From NCBI RefSeq assembly GCF_900105315.1, contig NZ_LT629766.1:2046001-2110000 (forward strand): 64,000 nucleotides of DNA, read 5' to 3'. The notes under the pieces are model-generated. The model saw nothing but the letters and a program-made list of their open reading frames with translations, did not search any database and was not told the origin of the DNA. Position 1 is the stretch's first letter, and each line of letters starts with the position of its first letter. This DNA comes from Brevibacterium siliguriense. GTDB lineage: Bacteria > Actinomycetota > Actinomycetes > Actinomycetales > Brevibacteriaceae. The translations under genes and the position numbers were made by a program. Shown here one piece after another: positions 37,028 to 46,195 of the stretch.

Positions 37028-38295
37028 AATGACTCCCGGAAGATTCCTGTCAGTGCCTCGCGTGTGACCGGGCGGGGCACGACGGCCATCTGTCGGGTCT
37101 GTTTGAGGGTCCCATCGACGAGTTCGTCGATGTTGTCTTCGGTGTAGCCGAAGCTGCGCAGTCCCGTCGGCATATCGATGTCGTGCATCAGCTCCGTGAG
37201 CACATGGGCCAGCGCCTCGGCGCCGTCGGTGCGGGTGAATGTCTGACCGCTCAGCAGCTCTGCGGCGCGGAGGTGGCGGTCAGGGTCGGCCGGGTAGGTC
37301 CAGCGGAAGACGGCGGGAGCGGTTGAGGAGACGGCTTGGCCGTGCGGGACCATGACCATCTCCGGATAGCCTTCGGCCTGGTAGTTCTCAACCGCGCCGG
37401 CGATCGGGTAGGCGTTTGCGTGGGGGAGGTGGGTGCCGGCGTTGCCGAACCCGGTTCCGGCAGATGCCGAAGCCAGGGCCATCTGACTTCTCGCATCGAT
37501 ATCGCGGCCATTCATCACGGCCTTGCGCAGGTTGCGGCCCACGAGCTTAAGTGCCTGTTCGCACCAGATGTCGCTGATGGGGTTGGACCCGCAGAAGGCT
37601 GGACGTTTCGTCGGATCGTCCGGGGCCGGCTTCGCATCGAAGGCAACGCTGGTGTAGCTTTCGAGCGCATGTGACAGGACGTCCATTCCGCTCGCAGCAG
37701 TGACCTGGGAGGGGAGGGAAACTGTGGTCAGCGGATCGACGATGGCCATGGACGGGCGAAGCCGGGCGTGACTGATCGCGGCTTTGAGGTGCATGTCCAG
37801 AAAATCGATGACGCAGATCGTCGTCGATTCGGAGCCGGTGCCTGCAGTGGTCGGTACGGCGATGAGGGGCTTCAGCGGCAGCCAGGGAGCAGTGCCTTCG
37901 CCGATGGGCGGCGTCACGTAGTCGAGGAGTTCGCCAGGGTGGGTTGTGAGCAGATTGACGGCTTTCGCTGTGTCAATCACGGAGCCACCGCCGATGGCAA
38001 CGTAGCAGTCCCAGTCCTTCTGCCGCGCCCACTGCACGGCGTAGTCGATGCTTTCGTTGGTCGGTTCGATTCCCACTTCGTCGAAGATGTCGGTCGAGAT
38101 GTCTTCGTTCTGGAGTTCGTGGAGAACGTCATCGGGTATGCCTGTGGCGCGGACGTGAGTGTCCGTGATGATGAGGCAAGACTGCGCGCCGAATGCCTTG
38201 ATGTCTGAGTAGAGCTCGCTGAGAGATCCGTTTCCGAATTTCAATGGCGGTGCGGCCCAGGTGAATACGGATTCGTTCTGCAGAGATGTGCCCAT
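37024..38295 (-). CDS. Iron-containing alcohol dehydrogenase, possibly hydroxyacid-oxoacid transhydrogenase type
   Basis: A 423-residue group-III dehydrogenase. The NAD(P) motif GGGSVIDTAKAVNLL is near residue 92-106, PTTAGTGSE near 145-153, the metal-binding MDVLSHALES near 200-210, and HLPHANAYPIAG near 280-290 supplies His ligands. The insertion around residues 220-240 and overall sequence resemble the ADHFE1/hydroxyacid-oxoacid transhydrogenase branch, which oxidises 4-hydroxybutyrate-type acids. The ATG at 38295 lies 7 nt after AAAGGAG; upstream in-frame starts lack a site. It heads the operon with an MHS carrier and IclR regulator. The precise substrate is uncertain. Confidence 0.8.
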   Translation of the reverse strand: MGTSLQNESVFTWAAPPLKFGNGSLSELYSDIKAFGAQSCLIITDTHVRATGIPDDVLHELQNEDISTDIFDEVGIEPTNESIDYAVQWARQKDWDCYVAIGGGSVIDTAKAVNLLTTHPGELLDYVTPPIGEGTAPWLPLKPLIAVPTTAGTGSESTTICVIDFLDMHLKAAISHARLRPSMAIVDPLTTVSLPSQVTAASGMDVLSHALESYTSVAFDAKPAPDDPTKRPAFCGSNPISDIWCEQALKLVGRNLRKAVMNGRDIDARSQMALASASAGTGFGNAGTHLPHANAYPIAGAVENYQAEGYPEMVMVPHGQAVSSTAPAVFRWTYPADPDRHLRAAELLSGQTFTRTDGAEALAHVLTELMHDIDMPTGLRSFGYTEDNIDELVDGTLKQTRQMAVVPRPVTREALTGIFRESL

Positions 38296-38317
38296 GCTGA
38301 TGCTCCTTTGCATTCAT

Positions 38318-38338
38318 ATGTGGGAAGGTTCCCCACAT
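38318..38338. promoter_or_regulatory. Imperfect 21-bp palindrome upstream of the alcohol dehydrogenase, candidate IclR operator
   Basis: ATGTGGG (38318-38324) and CCCACAT (38332-38338) are perfect 7-nt inverted arms around AAGGTTC. The site begins 23 nt upstream of the start codon, so bound protein would block transcription. The most likely binder is the operon's own IclR regulator (34861-35643). Confidence 0.5.
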
Positions 38339-38370
38339 TGTGTTCCGACCTTAAAAGCTGAGAGTACAAA

Positions 38371-38386
38371 TGTGAAGCACTTCACA
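38371..38386. promoter_or_regulatory. CRP/GlxR-type binding site
   Basis: TGTGAAGCACTTCACA fits TGTGA-N6-TCACA exactly, the consensus of Crp-family regulators including actinobacterial GlxR, with 7-nt perfect arms. It lies 76 nt upstream of the alcohol dehydrogenase start and 171 nt upstream of the divergent patatin start. It suggests cAMP-dependent global control of one or both genes. No crp/glxR gene is in the window. Confidence 0.65.
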
Positions 38387-38540
38387 GAAAAAATGTGCTC
38401 ACGTCATGAGGGCGAGAAAGAGCGAGCGGCTCCTGTGGCTTTCTGACCAGCAGAGATGTTCACAGGTGGAGAACGGGAAGACGGAGGGGTATCTCGATGG
38501 CGGCACAGTGCCTCGCTGCGAGGCCCGATGGATGCGATTG

Positions 38541-38553
38541 AACGAACGTCGTT
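38541..38553. promoter_or_regulatory. 13-bp palindrome at the patatin start
   Basis: AACGAACGTCGTT has 5-nt perfect arms around a 3-nt centre and ends 3 nt before the patatin start codon. It may be an operator, or part of a leaderless or short-leader initiation region, as no good ribosome binding site precedes the ATG. Confidence 0.25.
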
Positions 38554-38556
38554 AAG

Positions 38557-39468
38557 ATGGCGGGCATGACGGAACCTTCGACAGCGACGCGAATCAGCGA
38601 TACCGCACTCATCTTCGAAGGCGGTGGAATGCGAGCCTCACTCACCAGTGCGATGGCGGTCGTCTTGCTGAGTGAACGGCTGTCGTTTGACTGGGTCGCT
38701 GGAATCAGTGCCGGAGCATCCACCGCAGTGAACTACTTGTCAGGCGACAAGTGGCGTGCCCGCCGGTCCTTCGTCGAGTTCGCCAAAGAAGAAGAATTCG
38801 GCGGGTGGCGGTATTTCGCCCGTGGCAAGGGAATGTTCCACGGCGAGTACATCTACCAACGAGCGGGCGCGCCAGATGAGGCTTTGCCGTTCGACTGGGA
38901 CACCTACGAGGCAAGCACTGGTGACATGCGGATCATCGCGTTCGACGCCGAGACCGGCGAAGAGGCGGTGTGGTCGAAGAAGGACACCCCGAACATCGAC
39001 GATTTGATGATCCGGGTGCAGGCGTCATCAACGATGCCGATTGTCATGCCGCCAGTGCATCTCGACGGGCACGTGTACGTCGATGGTGCGATGGGGGAGG
39101 ACGGCGGGATCGCCCTGAGCCAGGCCCAGCGCGAAGGCTTCGAAAAGTTCGTCATCGTGCTCACTCAGGAACGTGGATACAAGAAAGAACCACAGCGATT
39201 CCCTGCAGTCTTCCGTGGCATCTTCCGGAAGTATCCTGCACTTGCCGACGCGTTGTTGACTCGGTGGAGGCGATACAACGAGACCCGTGAACGCATCTTC
39301 GAACTCGAAGCGGAGGGGAAAGCGCACGTCTTCGTCCCTGATCGCATGCCGGTCGACAACAGCACTCGCGATCTCTCGCGTCTGGCTGCCGCTCATCGGA
39401 GAGGGCTTTCGCAGGCGCGTCGCGAACTTCCGGCGCTTCGAGAATTCGTTGACGTCCAATTGATGTGA
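38557..39468 (+). CDS. Patatin-like phospholipase/esterase
   Basis: A 303-residue patatin-fold hydrolase. The oxyanion hole GGGMR is at residues about 22-26, the nucleophile elbow GISAGAS near 50-56, and the catalytic Asp in YVDGAMGEDGG near 172-182. There is no signal peptide, so it is probably cytoplasmic. Such enzymes release fatty acids from lipids or esters. The roughly 100 residues after the DGA motif form a charged helical tail. An alternative in-frame ATG at 38566 is equally plausible. It is divergent from the alcohol dehydrogenase operon with a shared regulatory region. Confidence 0.83.
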   Translation: MAGMTEPSTATRISDTALIFEGGGMRASLTSAMAVVLLSERLSFDWVAGISAGASTAVNYLSGDKWRARRSFVEFAKEEEFGGWRYFARGKGMFHGEYIYQRAGAPDEALPFDWDTYEASTGDMRIIAFDAETGEEAVWSKKDTPNIDDLMIRVQASSTMPIVMPPVHLDGHVYVDGAMGEDGGIALSQAQREGFEKFVIVLTQERGYKKEPQRFPAVFRGIFRKYPALADALLTRWRRYNETRERIFELEAEGKAHVFVPDRMPVDNSTRDLSRLAAAHRRGLSQARRELPALREFVDVQLM

Positions 39469-39490
39469 TCGACCGGCGCACAGACTCCTG

Positions 39491-41293
39491 TTACTCCCAC
39501 CCGGCCACGGTGCGTGTGCCCTCAGCGCCGGGCAGGGGACGACCAAGGATGTCCCGTACGGCGGCGTAAGCGAAGACAAGTCCGGGACCTATCGTGATAC
39601 CGGGGGCAGGGTAGACCCCGCCCATCACTGACTGCATATCATTGCCTACGGCGTAGACGCCCCGCATCCGTAGACCAGACTGGTCGAGGACCGTCGCAGA
39701 CTCGTCGGTGAGGTATCCCGTTGCGGCTCCGATGTCTCCGGGGAACAGCCGCACCGCATAATAGGGTGCTCCGTCGACAGGGGCGACGTTGGGGTGGCCG
39801 GTCTCGGAACCGGAATCGCCGTTGAACCGCTCATAGTCATTGGCTCCGCGGTGGAAGTCCGGATCTTCTCCACGTGCGGCCGGACCGTTGGTGCGTTCGA
39901 TGGTCCGGCTCAGCTCGTCGGCCGGAACCCCGAGCGCCTGGGCGAGTTCGGTGATCGAATCTCCCCTCAGCAGATAGCCGGATTCAACATGCGCCGCGAG
40001 CTTGCGTTCGCTCTGGAACGGATGGATCATCCCCAACCCGTAGCGGCGCATTCCCTCGGCATCGGTGATGAGAAACGACGGAATGGATCTGCCGGGATTC
40101 TCGTGGTCGTGCTGGACCATGCGCAAGCCGAAGAGATGGTAGCTCGTCGACTCGTTGAGGTAGCGGTATCCGTTCTGGTCGACCACGACCATGTGCGGCT
40201 TGGCCCGGTCCATGACGAAGTGTGGGAAGACGGCCCACGACCCGTCTGACCGGCGGCGTCTTGAGACGGGCGCGTAGTAGGTATGTGCAAGTGCGCTGGT
40301 GCCGTATCGTCCTCCGAGGCTGTCGACGAGGTCGTGCGCCTGCCCCGTATGCCCCGGCGCCCCCGGGCACCAGTCGAGGTCGTGGTTGGGGAGCATCTTG
40401 GCCCGACGCTCGGGACTGCGGTTGAACCCGCCGCTGGCGAAGACGAGATTACGCGCTCTGACAGTGAACTCATGACCGTTTTCGCTGATGACGACCTGAT
40501 GCCCAGCTTCATCGTCCTCAGACGTCACCGAGGTGACTTCGCTGTGAGTGAGAACCGGAACCCTTGCCTCATCGAGGGTGTGGAGGAGTCCGGCTATGAG
40601 CGCATTGCCCATCGTCCGGCGCGTATCAGCGCCGTATTCGTCGATTGCGTCTCGATACGCGCGGCGCAGCGCGAGCAGATGAGACCGCGATTCGTCCTGC
40701 GGGTGCGCACCGAGGAGGTGCCCGATGTCATCGCGTTCGAGTGACATCCCGTCGAACACCGTGAACTCTGGCAGCGGGTTGCGCACGAGCGTCAGACGTC
40801 GGCCCAGGAGGGTGCCATCGAAGGGGTACGGTTCGAGGGCGCGTCCGAACAGCCGGGCGCCCGGTAGTTCGGTGAGATAGTCCGGATGCATCGCTCGGGC
40901 GCGGTAACTCACATGCGAACCAGCCTCCATGACCGCCACCGCCTCAGGTCCGAGCTCGAGGAATCTCTCCCGCAGGCCGGCGGGCGAGTGCGCACCGACG
41001 GCGGCATCGAGGAAGGCCCGAACCTGGGCGCGCGAGTCCTCGGCTCCGACTTCCTCCGCGTGGTGGGTTCCCGGTACCCACGTGGTTCCTGCGGTGAACG
41101 CGGTGGTTCCTCCCACGCGTTCGGTGCGTTCGATGACGGCGGTCCGCAGACCGGCGATCGCGGCGAAGACTGCCGCTGACAGTCCCGCTCCGCCGGCCCC
41201 GACGACGAGGACATCGAGTTCGTCTCCCGTGTTCAATGCTGCGGGGGCGTCTCCATCTGCAGTCGGGATCGTTGTCGCAGGAGGTGTGGTCAT
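39491..41293 (-). CDS. KstD/fumarate-reductase-family FAD dehydrogenase, paralog 1
   Basis: A 600-residue flavoprotein. The dinucleotide motif VVGAGGAGLSAAV is near residues 30-42, ERTERVGGTTAFTAG near 55-70 and SGGFNRSPERR near 290. The C-terminal FAD/substrate block reads GGVYPAPGITIGPGLVFAYAAVRD (first 20 residues shown to the start of AYAA). This family removes hydrogen next to a keto group (3-ketosteroid delta-1-dehydrogenase) or reduces activated double bonds. It is the last of three tandem paralogs in the operon from 46195 to 39491. A desaturase of a cyclic keto acid or steroid is most likely; the substrate is not readable. Confidence 0.8.
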   Translation of the reverse strand: MTTPPATTIPTADGDAPAALNTGDELDVLVVGAGGAGLSAAVFAAIAGLRTAVIERTERVGGTTAFTAGTTWVPGTHHAEEVGAEDSRAQVRAFLDAAVGAHSPAGLRERFLELGPEAVAVMEAGSHVSYRARAMHPDYLTELPGARLFGRALEPYPFDGTLLGRRLTLVRNPLPEFTVFDGMSLERDDIGHLLGAHPQDESRSHLLALRRAYRDAIDEYGADTRRTMGNALIAGLLHTLDEARVPVLTHSEVTSVTSEDDEAGHQVVISENGHEFTVRARNLVFASGGFNRSPERRAKMLPNHDLDWCPGAPGHTGQAHDLVDSLGGRYGTSALAHTYYAPVSRRRRSDGSWAVFPHFVMDRAKPHMVVVDQNGYRYLNESTSYHLFGLRMVQHDHENPGRSIPSFLITDAEGMRRYGLGMIHPFQSERKLAAHVESGYLLRGDSITELAQALGVPADELSRTIERTNGPAARGEDPDFHRGANDYERFNGDSGSETGHPNVAPVDGAPYYAVRLFPGDIGAATGYLTDESATVLDQSGLRMRGVYAVGNDMQSVMGGVYPAPGITIGPGLVFAYAAVRDILGRPLPGAEGTRTVAGWE

Positions 41294-41348
41294 GGTGTCT
41301 CTTCTTTCGGGAATTCAGTTGAGGATGCTCTGCGGTCGGGGCATGCGA

Positions 41349-43115
41349 CTAGACGGGGGAGGTCGACGTCGTGGCCGCACGAGTGGAGTCGGCGGTGGGC
41401 GCATTGCCGACCCCGGCGAGCTCCCGGCCGGTGATGTAGCCAAATGTCATTGCTGGGCCGAGGTTGACTCCCCCTGCCGGGTAGTGACCGCCGAAGAGGT
41501 TCTTCTGATCGACGCCGACGACGTGGACTCCGTGAACCGGGCTGCCGTGGGAATCGAGCAGCCGCGCCTTCGCATCGGCGCGAAGACCACCGAAGGTGCC
41601 GAACGAACCCTGTCGCACCCGTACCGCATAGAACGGTCCGCGATCGATGGGGGCCAATGAAGGATTCGGCGTCACATCCGGGTCACCGCCGTAGCGATTG
41701 AACGGGGTCTGTCCGCGGTCGAACGCGGGGTCACGGCCTTCGCGGGCATGCCGATTGAATTCCTCGACCGTGGTCCTGAGCGCCTCGGCGTCGATGCCGC
41801 ACTTGTCGGCGAGTTCATCCAGGGTCGCCGCCTTTACGAGGTACCCGGAGCGCAGGAACGGGAACTTCGGCACCGGGCGGGGCATGGCGAAGCCGAAAGG
41901 ATAGCGGGCCACAGCTCGGGAGTCGCCGATCTGCCAGGCTTCGGCGACCTCTCCTTCGGCAGTGGCGGCGTTGAGGCCGGTGACGTAGTCCCAATAGCCG
42001 TTCGCTTCGTTGACGAAGCGTCGTCCGCTGCGGGTGACGCTGATCGATCCGGGCTTGGCCCGGTCCATGATGTGGGGAAAGATGCCGGTGCGGCCATTGC
42101 GATAAGGGAACAGCGACACCGGGCACCACGCAGCCGGGGAGGCACCGCTGATGTCGAGGACGCCTCCGACCGAACGGCCGAGATCGATGCCCATGCCATC
42201 CGCGGTCTCCGGCGCCAGGGTCCAGTGGTCATCGGCGCTTCGGTTATGAGGAAAATGCTCGGTTCGCATGCTCGGATTCGCAGAGAACCCGCCGGCGGCG
42301 AGGACGACACCGCGCGCGGCCTTGAACGTGCGTCGGCCCTGTGGAGTCTCGGCGACGACAGCCGCGACTCGTCCCGTGCTGTCCTGGATGAGATCATCGA
42401 CGCGGTGTTCGACGCGGATATCGACGCCGAGGTCGACCGCCGACTGCATGAGTCGCCCGGTGAGGGCGACACCGTTGACGAAATGCATGCCCTGACCGGT
42501 CGTGGCGAGATCGAAGGCATAGCCGAGCACGCGCTTGGCCGAGTGCCACCAGCCGTGTGGTTTGAACTTGGCGGCGGCGAGGAATCCCTGCAAGTCGGGA
42601 CCAGCCATGATGCCCATCCCGAGGAACGATGTCTCCCAGTACTGCGGCGCCATGATCTTGCGCAGGCTGCGTGAGAAAGTCCGTCCATCGACGGGTTTCG
42701 GTCCGACCGAGCGGTGTCCGGTCCCGGCGTGGGGGAGCTGGCCGTAGATATCGCAGATCTTCGTGCCTGGCACGAATTGTAATGCGGTCTCGTGTTCGAA
42801 GAACGACACCATTTCCGGGGCGTTTCGGAGGAAGGCATCAGTACGCTCTTCGTCGTAGTCGTCGCCGACCGCGGCCTTGAGGTAGGTTTTGATGTCGTCG
42901 ATCGATTCATCTACTCCGTCGGCGTGGGCGAATTCGCTGCGCGGTGTCCACATCCATCCGCCCGACCGGGAAGTCGCACCTCCGCATCGGCGGTCGCGTT
43001 CGAGGACGAGGACGCTCAACCCGTGATAGGCGGCGGTGACCGCTGTCGAGAGTCCTCCTGCGCCCGCACCGATGACGACGACGTCATAGTTCTGCTTCCG
43101 ATTCGTTTCGGGCAT
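41349..43115 (-). CDS. KstD/fumarate-reductase-family FAD dehydrogenase, paralog 2
   Basis: A 588-residue flavoprotein. VVVIGAGAGGLSTAVTAA is near residues 12-30, ERDRRCGGATSRSGG near 45-60, an AAGGFSANPSMR segment near 285-295, and the C-terminal block GGHYPAGGVNLGPAMTFGY near 550-568. The Tyr in HYPAGG corresponds to the active-site region of delta-1-dehydrogenases. I chose the ATG at 43115, which follows GGAG at proper distance, over the ATG at 43130. It lies between two paralogs with spacers of 45-55 nt. The three may act on successive intermediates of one pathway or form mixed complexes. Confidence 0.78.
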   Translation of the reverse strand: MPETNRKQNYDVVVIGAGAGGLSTAVTAAYHGLSVLVLERDRRCGGATSRSGGWMWTPRSEFAHADGVDESIDDIKTYLKAAVGDDYDEERTDAFLRNAPEMVSFFEHETALQFVPGTKICDIYGQLPHAGTGHRSVGPKPVDGRTFSRSLRKIMAPQYWETSFLGMGIMAGPDLQGFLAAAKFKPHGWWHSAKRVLGYAFDLATTGQGMHFVNGVALTGRLMQSAVDLGVDIRVEHRVDDLIQDSTGRVAAVVAETPQGRRTFKAARGVVLAAGGFSANPSMRTEHFPHNRSADDHWTLAPETADGMGIDLGRSVGGVLDISGASPAAWCPVSLFPYRNGRTGIFPHIMDRAKPGSISVTRSGRRFVNEANGYWDYVTGLNAATAEGEVAEAWQIGDSRAVARYPFGFAMPRPVPKFPFLRSGYLVKAATLDELADKCGIDAEALRTTVEEFNRHAREGRDPAFDRGQTPFNRYGGDPDVTPNPSLAPIDRGPFYAVRVRQGSFGTFGGLRADAKARLLDSHGSPVHGVHVVGVDQKNLFGGHYPAGGVNLGPAMTFGYITGRELAGVGNAPTADSTRAATTSTSPV

Positions 43116-43160
43116 CTTTGCTCCATTCATTGCGGCTGCGGCTCTGTGCTGATTGGTCCG

Positions 43161-44843
43161 TCAGCGACGGATGCTGTGTACGTGCTCGCCAGAGCGTGCA
43201 TGATCTTCTTCTTGAGCTTGCTCATCATCGGCAATGCCGCGACCGGCGATGTGACGGCCGGCGACGAAGGCGCGCACAACGGCGGAACCGAGAGTAGCGC
43301 CTCCGCCCGGATAAGCTCCGTGGAAGACTGAAGCGGAGACGTTGCCGGCCGTGTAGAGGCCATCGATGGGGGCTCCGGAGAAGTCGACGACTCGTCCGTG
43401 TTCGTCGGCACTCAGCCCGCCGCTGGTGCCCAACGCACCACAGTGGACGGGCACGGCGTAGAACGGGCCGACGGTCAATGGACGCAGGCAGGGATTCGGG
43501 GTCACGGAGGAATCACCGAGAAACCGGTCTTCCGGAGAATTGCCGCGACCGAATTCGGTGTCGACGCCGGACTCGGCATCGGCGTTGAACTTGGCAACCT
43601 GGTCGATCAGTCCCACCGGGTCGACCCCGATCGCCTCGGCGAGGGCCTCGATCGTCTCGGCCTCGATCATCCAATCTGCAGGGCTGCCGGGCGTGGAACC
43701 GGCGACGGGGTACGAGTTGAGGTATTGCCGGTCGAAGACGAGCCAGGCGGGGTCGCCCTTTGGGGCCAGCCTTGCGGCATCGGTGGCACCGAAGACCCGG
43801 GAGACGTCGTGGTAGTTCAGCGCTTCGTTGACGAAGCGCTTGCCATCGGCGCCGACGGTGATCGAGCCGGGGAGCGTCATCTCGACATTGCCCATTCGTC
43901 CTGATTGCTTGCCGTCGTAGATCTGGTCCGGGGTGGTGATGACCGGAACTCCCCAGAACGTCGTCATATCGGATACGGCCCCGCCGAGGCGCAGCCCGAG
44001 TTCGAGTCCGTCACCTTCGTTCGAGGGTGCGGAGATCGGAGTGATCCGGTGGGGCAGGAACGACGCCTGCAAACGCGGATTCCATTCGAACCCGCCTGAG
44101 GCGATGACGACGGTATCGGCGAGGAGCGTTCTCCCCTCGCGCAGTCTCAGTTGCCACCGGCAGTCGTCGGTGCGGTCGAGAGAGCCAACAGCGGCATTGA
44201 CCGCGACCTTGACGCCGCGGTCGATAGCGGACATGAGCAGGCTCGCCGCCAGCGCACCTCCCATGGTGCGCACCCCGGTCTCGGTGCGCGTCTTGAGCAA
44301 TTCGGGATCGGCGGCGGCACCGTTGAGGTCATCGCGTTCGGCCATCGTCAGCAATGGGAAGTAGCTCGACGGTCGGAGCGCCTCGGCGAGTCCCGGTATG
44401 GAGCCGACGTCGAAGGCCGAATTGTCGAGGCTGCGCCCGCCCTGGGTAGCTCCCGGAAATTCGAGCCGGTAGTCCGGTCGTGCCAATGGGGTCAGGCTGA
44501 CCCTGGTTTCGCGGGTGAGGTAGTCCACTGCAGCGGAGGCACTGTCGACGAACCACTGCGCTTCGGCCTCGGTCAGCGCTCCCTCCGTGGCGGCGTTGAG
44601 GTAGTCGAGGGCTTCCTGTCGAGAATCGGCGAAACCGGCATCCGCGGCGAGCGGATTCGCGGGTGCCCAGATCACACCTCCGCCGACGGCAGTCGTCCCG
44701 CCCAGCTGTGCCGCCTTCTCAAGGACGACTACTCGAGCATGGGCGTCGGCAGCACGGGTGGCGGCCGTGAGCCCCGCCGCTCCCGAACCGATGACGGCGA
44801 CATCGACGTCGGTCGGCAGGTGGTCGAGGTCTGTAGTGATCAT
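43161..44843 (-). CDS. KstD/fumarate-reductase-family FAD dehydrogenase, paralog 3
   Basis: A 560-residue flavoprotein. VAVIGSGAAGLTAATRAA is at residues about 15-32, EKAAQLGGTTAVGGGVIWAP near 42-60, ASGGFEWNPRLQ near 250, and the C-terminal block HGAYPGGGATLGSAVVRAF near 510-528. This block is closest of the three to the KstD pattern YPGxGATxG. GAGGAGG precedes the ATG. The start overlaps the zinc alcohol dehydrogenase by 4 bp, so alcohol oxidation to a ketone and desaturation next to that ketone are probably consecutive steps. Confidence 0.8.
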   Translation of the reverse strand: MITTDLDHLPTDVDVAVIGSGAAGLTAATRAADAHARVVVLEKAAQLGGTTAVGGGVIWAPANPLAADAGFADSRQEALDYLNAATEGALTEAEAQWFVDSASAAVDYLTRETRVSLTPLARPDYRLEFPGATQGGRSLDNSAFDVGSIPGLAEALRPSSYFPLLTMAERDDLNGAAADPELLKTRTETGVRTMGGALAASLLMSAIDRGVKVAVNAAVGSLDRTDDCRWQLRLREGRTLLADTVVIASGGFEWNPRLQASFLPHRITPISAPSNEGDGLELGLRLGGAVSDMTTFWGVPVITTPDQIYDGKQSGRMGNVEMTLPGSITVGADGKRFVNEALNYHDVSRVFGATDAARLAPKGDPAWLVFDRQYLNSYPVAGSTPGSPADWMIEAETIEALAEAIGVDPVGLIDQVAKFNADAESGVDTEFGRGNSPEDRFLGDSSVTPNPCLRPLTVGPFYAVPVHCGALGTSGGLSADEHGRVVDFSGAPIDGLYTAGNVSASVFHGAYPGGGATLGSAVVRAFVAGRHIAGRGIADDEQAQEEDHARSGEHVHSIRR

Positions 44844-45880
44844 GCAGTCCTCCTCGGCAGATCGATGAGGATCTTGCCCACTCGCTGACTGCGATCGGAC
44901 ATCGTCGCGAAGGCCGCATCGAGATCGGCGATGTCGAAGCGGTGCGTAATCAGGCTGCGGACCTGTTCGGTGTGGCGGTCGATGAGAGTCAGCGCCTCAG
45001 GCATGAGTCCCTGACTGTTGCGGCTGCCGAGAAGGTCGATCTCCTTGAAGGGCACGATGTTGAGGGGGAAGCTGGTGGGATGGGCCGAGATTCCGACCTG
45101 GACGACGCGTCCGGCCGGGGCGACGGCCCGCAGGGCGTTCTCGAGCGAGGCGGGCACCCCGGTAGCTTCGATGACGAGGTCGGGACCGTCGGGTGCCGAT
45201 TTCCCGATGAGCCGATCGAGTTCCGCAGTGGGGAATTCAGCGTTCGGGTCGATGAGGAGAGTTCCGTCGCTGCCCATGTCCGTGGCCATTGACAGGCGGT
45301 CGGGGACGGTGTCGGCGGTGATGACCGTCGCGCCGAGGTCGTTGAGCGCCAGCGTTGCCAGCAGGCCGATAGGCCCGGCGCCGAGCACGAGCACCGTGTC
45401 ATCGGCGCTTGCTTGTCCCCTCGTGACGGCTTCTAGTGAGATCGCGGCCGGTTCGGCCACAGGACCGAGTTCGGTAGGCAGGTCGGCCGGCAGCGGATGC
45501 AGTCGCTTTGCGGCCACGCTGAGGTACTCGGTGAACCCTCCATCGCAATAGCAGCCGAGGACGACGAGATTCGGGCACACGTTGCTGCGCCCCCGTCGAC
45601 AGGCCCGGCACTCACCACAGCTGATGAGCGGGTCGATGACGACGCGCTGGCCGACTTCGACACCTGCTGCCTGAGGTCCCAGGGCGACGACCGTGCCGGC
45701 GATCTCATGTCCTTGGACCAGGGGGAGCTCCGAAGTGTAGTCGTCCTCCCAGATGTGGAGGTCGGTCCCGCACAAAGTCACATGTTCGACCTGCACGAGG
45801 ACTTCGTCGATCCCGGGTTCGGGCCGGTCGGTCTCAACGTATTCGAGGGATCTGGCGGAAACGGTGCGCACAGTCAACAC
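44840..45880 (-). CDS. Zinc-dependent medium-chain alcohol dehydrogenase
   Basis: A 346-residue MDR enzyme of the threonine/sorbitol dehydrogenase type. The catalytic-zinc ligands are in CGTDLHIWE near residue 37-45 and GHEIAGTV near 58. The structural zinc Cys cluster is in CGECRACRRGRSNVC near 88-102, and the nucleotide motif GAGPIGLLA near 163-171. It should oxidise a secondary alcohol to a ketone with NAD(P)+. The GTG start follows GAGGAGGTC. It is preceded by the YciI gene (12 nt) and overlaps the KstD-like paralog 3, implying that its keto product is the flavoprotein substrate. Confidence 0.83.
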   Translation of the reverse strand: MLTVRTVSARSLEYVETDRPEPGIDEVLVQVEHVTLCGTDLHIWEDDYTSELPLVQGHEIAGTVVALGPQAAGVEVGQRVVIDPLISCGECRACRRGRSNVCPNLVVLGCYCDGGFTEYLSVAAKRLHPLPADLPTELGPVAEPAAISLEAVTRGQASADDTVLVLGAGPIGLLATLALNDLGATVITADTVPDRLSMATDMGSDGTLLIDPNAEFPTAELDRLIGKSAPDGPDLVIEATGVPASLENALRAVAPAGRVVQVGISAHPTSFPLNIVPFKEIDLLGSRNSQGLMPEALTLIDRHTEQVRSLITHRFDIADLDAAFATMSDRSQRVGKILIDLPRRTA

Positions 45881-45892
45881 TGTCTGACCTCC

Positions 45893-46195
45893 TCAGTTCT
45901 TTTCGCCGAGGCGGTCGGCACCGAACTTCGGGTCCCAGGTCTTCACCGTTCGTTCGACGTAGCCGCGCTGCGCGAAAGGATCGGCAGACATCGTTGCTTC
46001 CACGTCTTCGGCGGTTTCGCCGCGGATGATGAGCAGGGCGCCCGGGTCGTCGCCGGCCGCGTCGGTGGGCCCGCTGACGACGAGGCGGCCCGAATCGAAT
46101 AGGCCCTGCAGGAATTCGAGGTGCTTCGGACGATGCTCGTCGCGGCCGGTCTCCGAGTTCTCGGCGTAGGCATAGGTGACGGCGAAAAGTGCCAT
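45893..46195 (-). CDS. YciI-family protein
   Basis: A 100-residue YciI/YCII-domain protein. The pattern MALFAVTYAY at the N-terminus, HRPKHLEFLQGLFDSGRLVVSGP near residues 21-43, and DPFAQRGYVERTVKTW near 73-88 (with the conserved Asp-Pro) fits the family. Members are small ferredoxin-fold enzymes or chaperone-like proteins linked to dehalogenation and aromatic or muconolactone chemistry. AAAGGAGA precedes the ATG. It is the first gene of the operon controlled by the divergent LysR regulator. Its precise role is unknown. Confidence 0.8.
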   Translation of the reverse strand: MALFAVTYAYAENSETGRDEHRPKHLEFLQGLFDSGRLVVSGPTDAAGDDPGALLIIRGETAEDVEATMSADPFAQRGYVERTVKTWDPKFGADRLGEKN

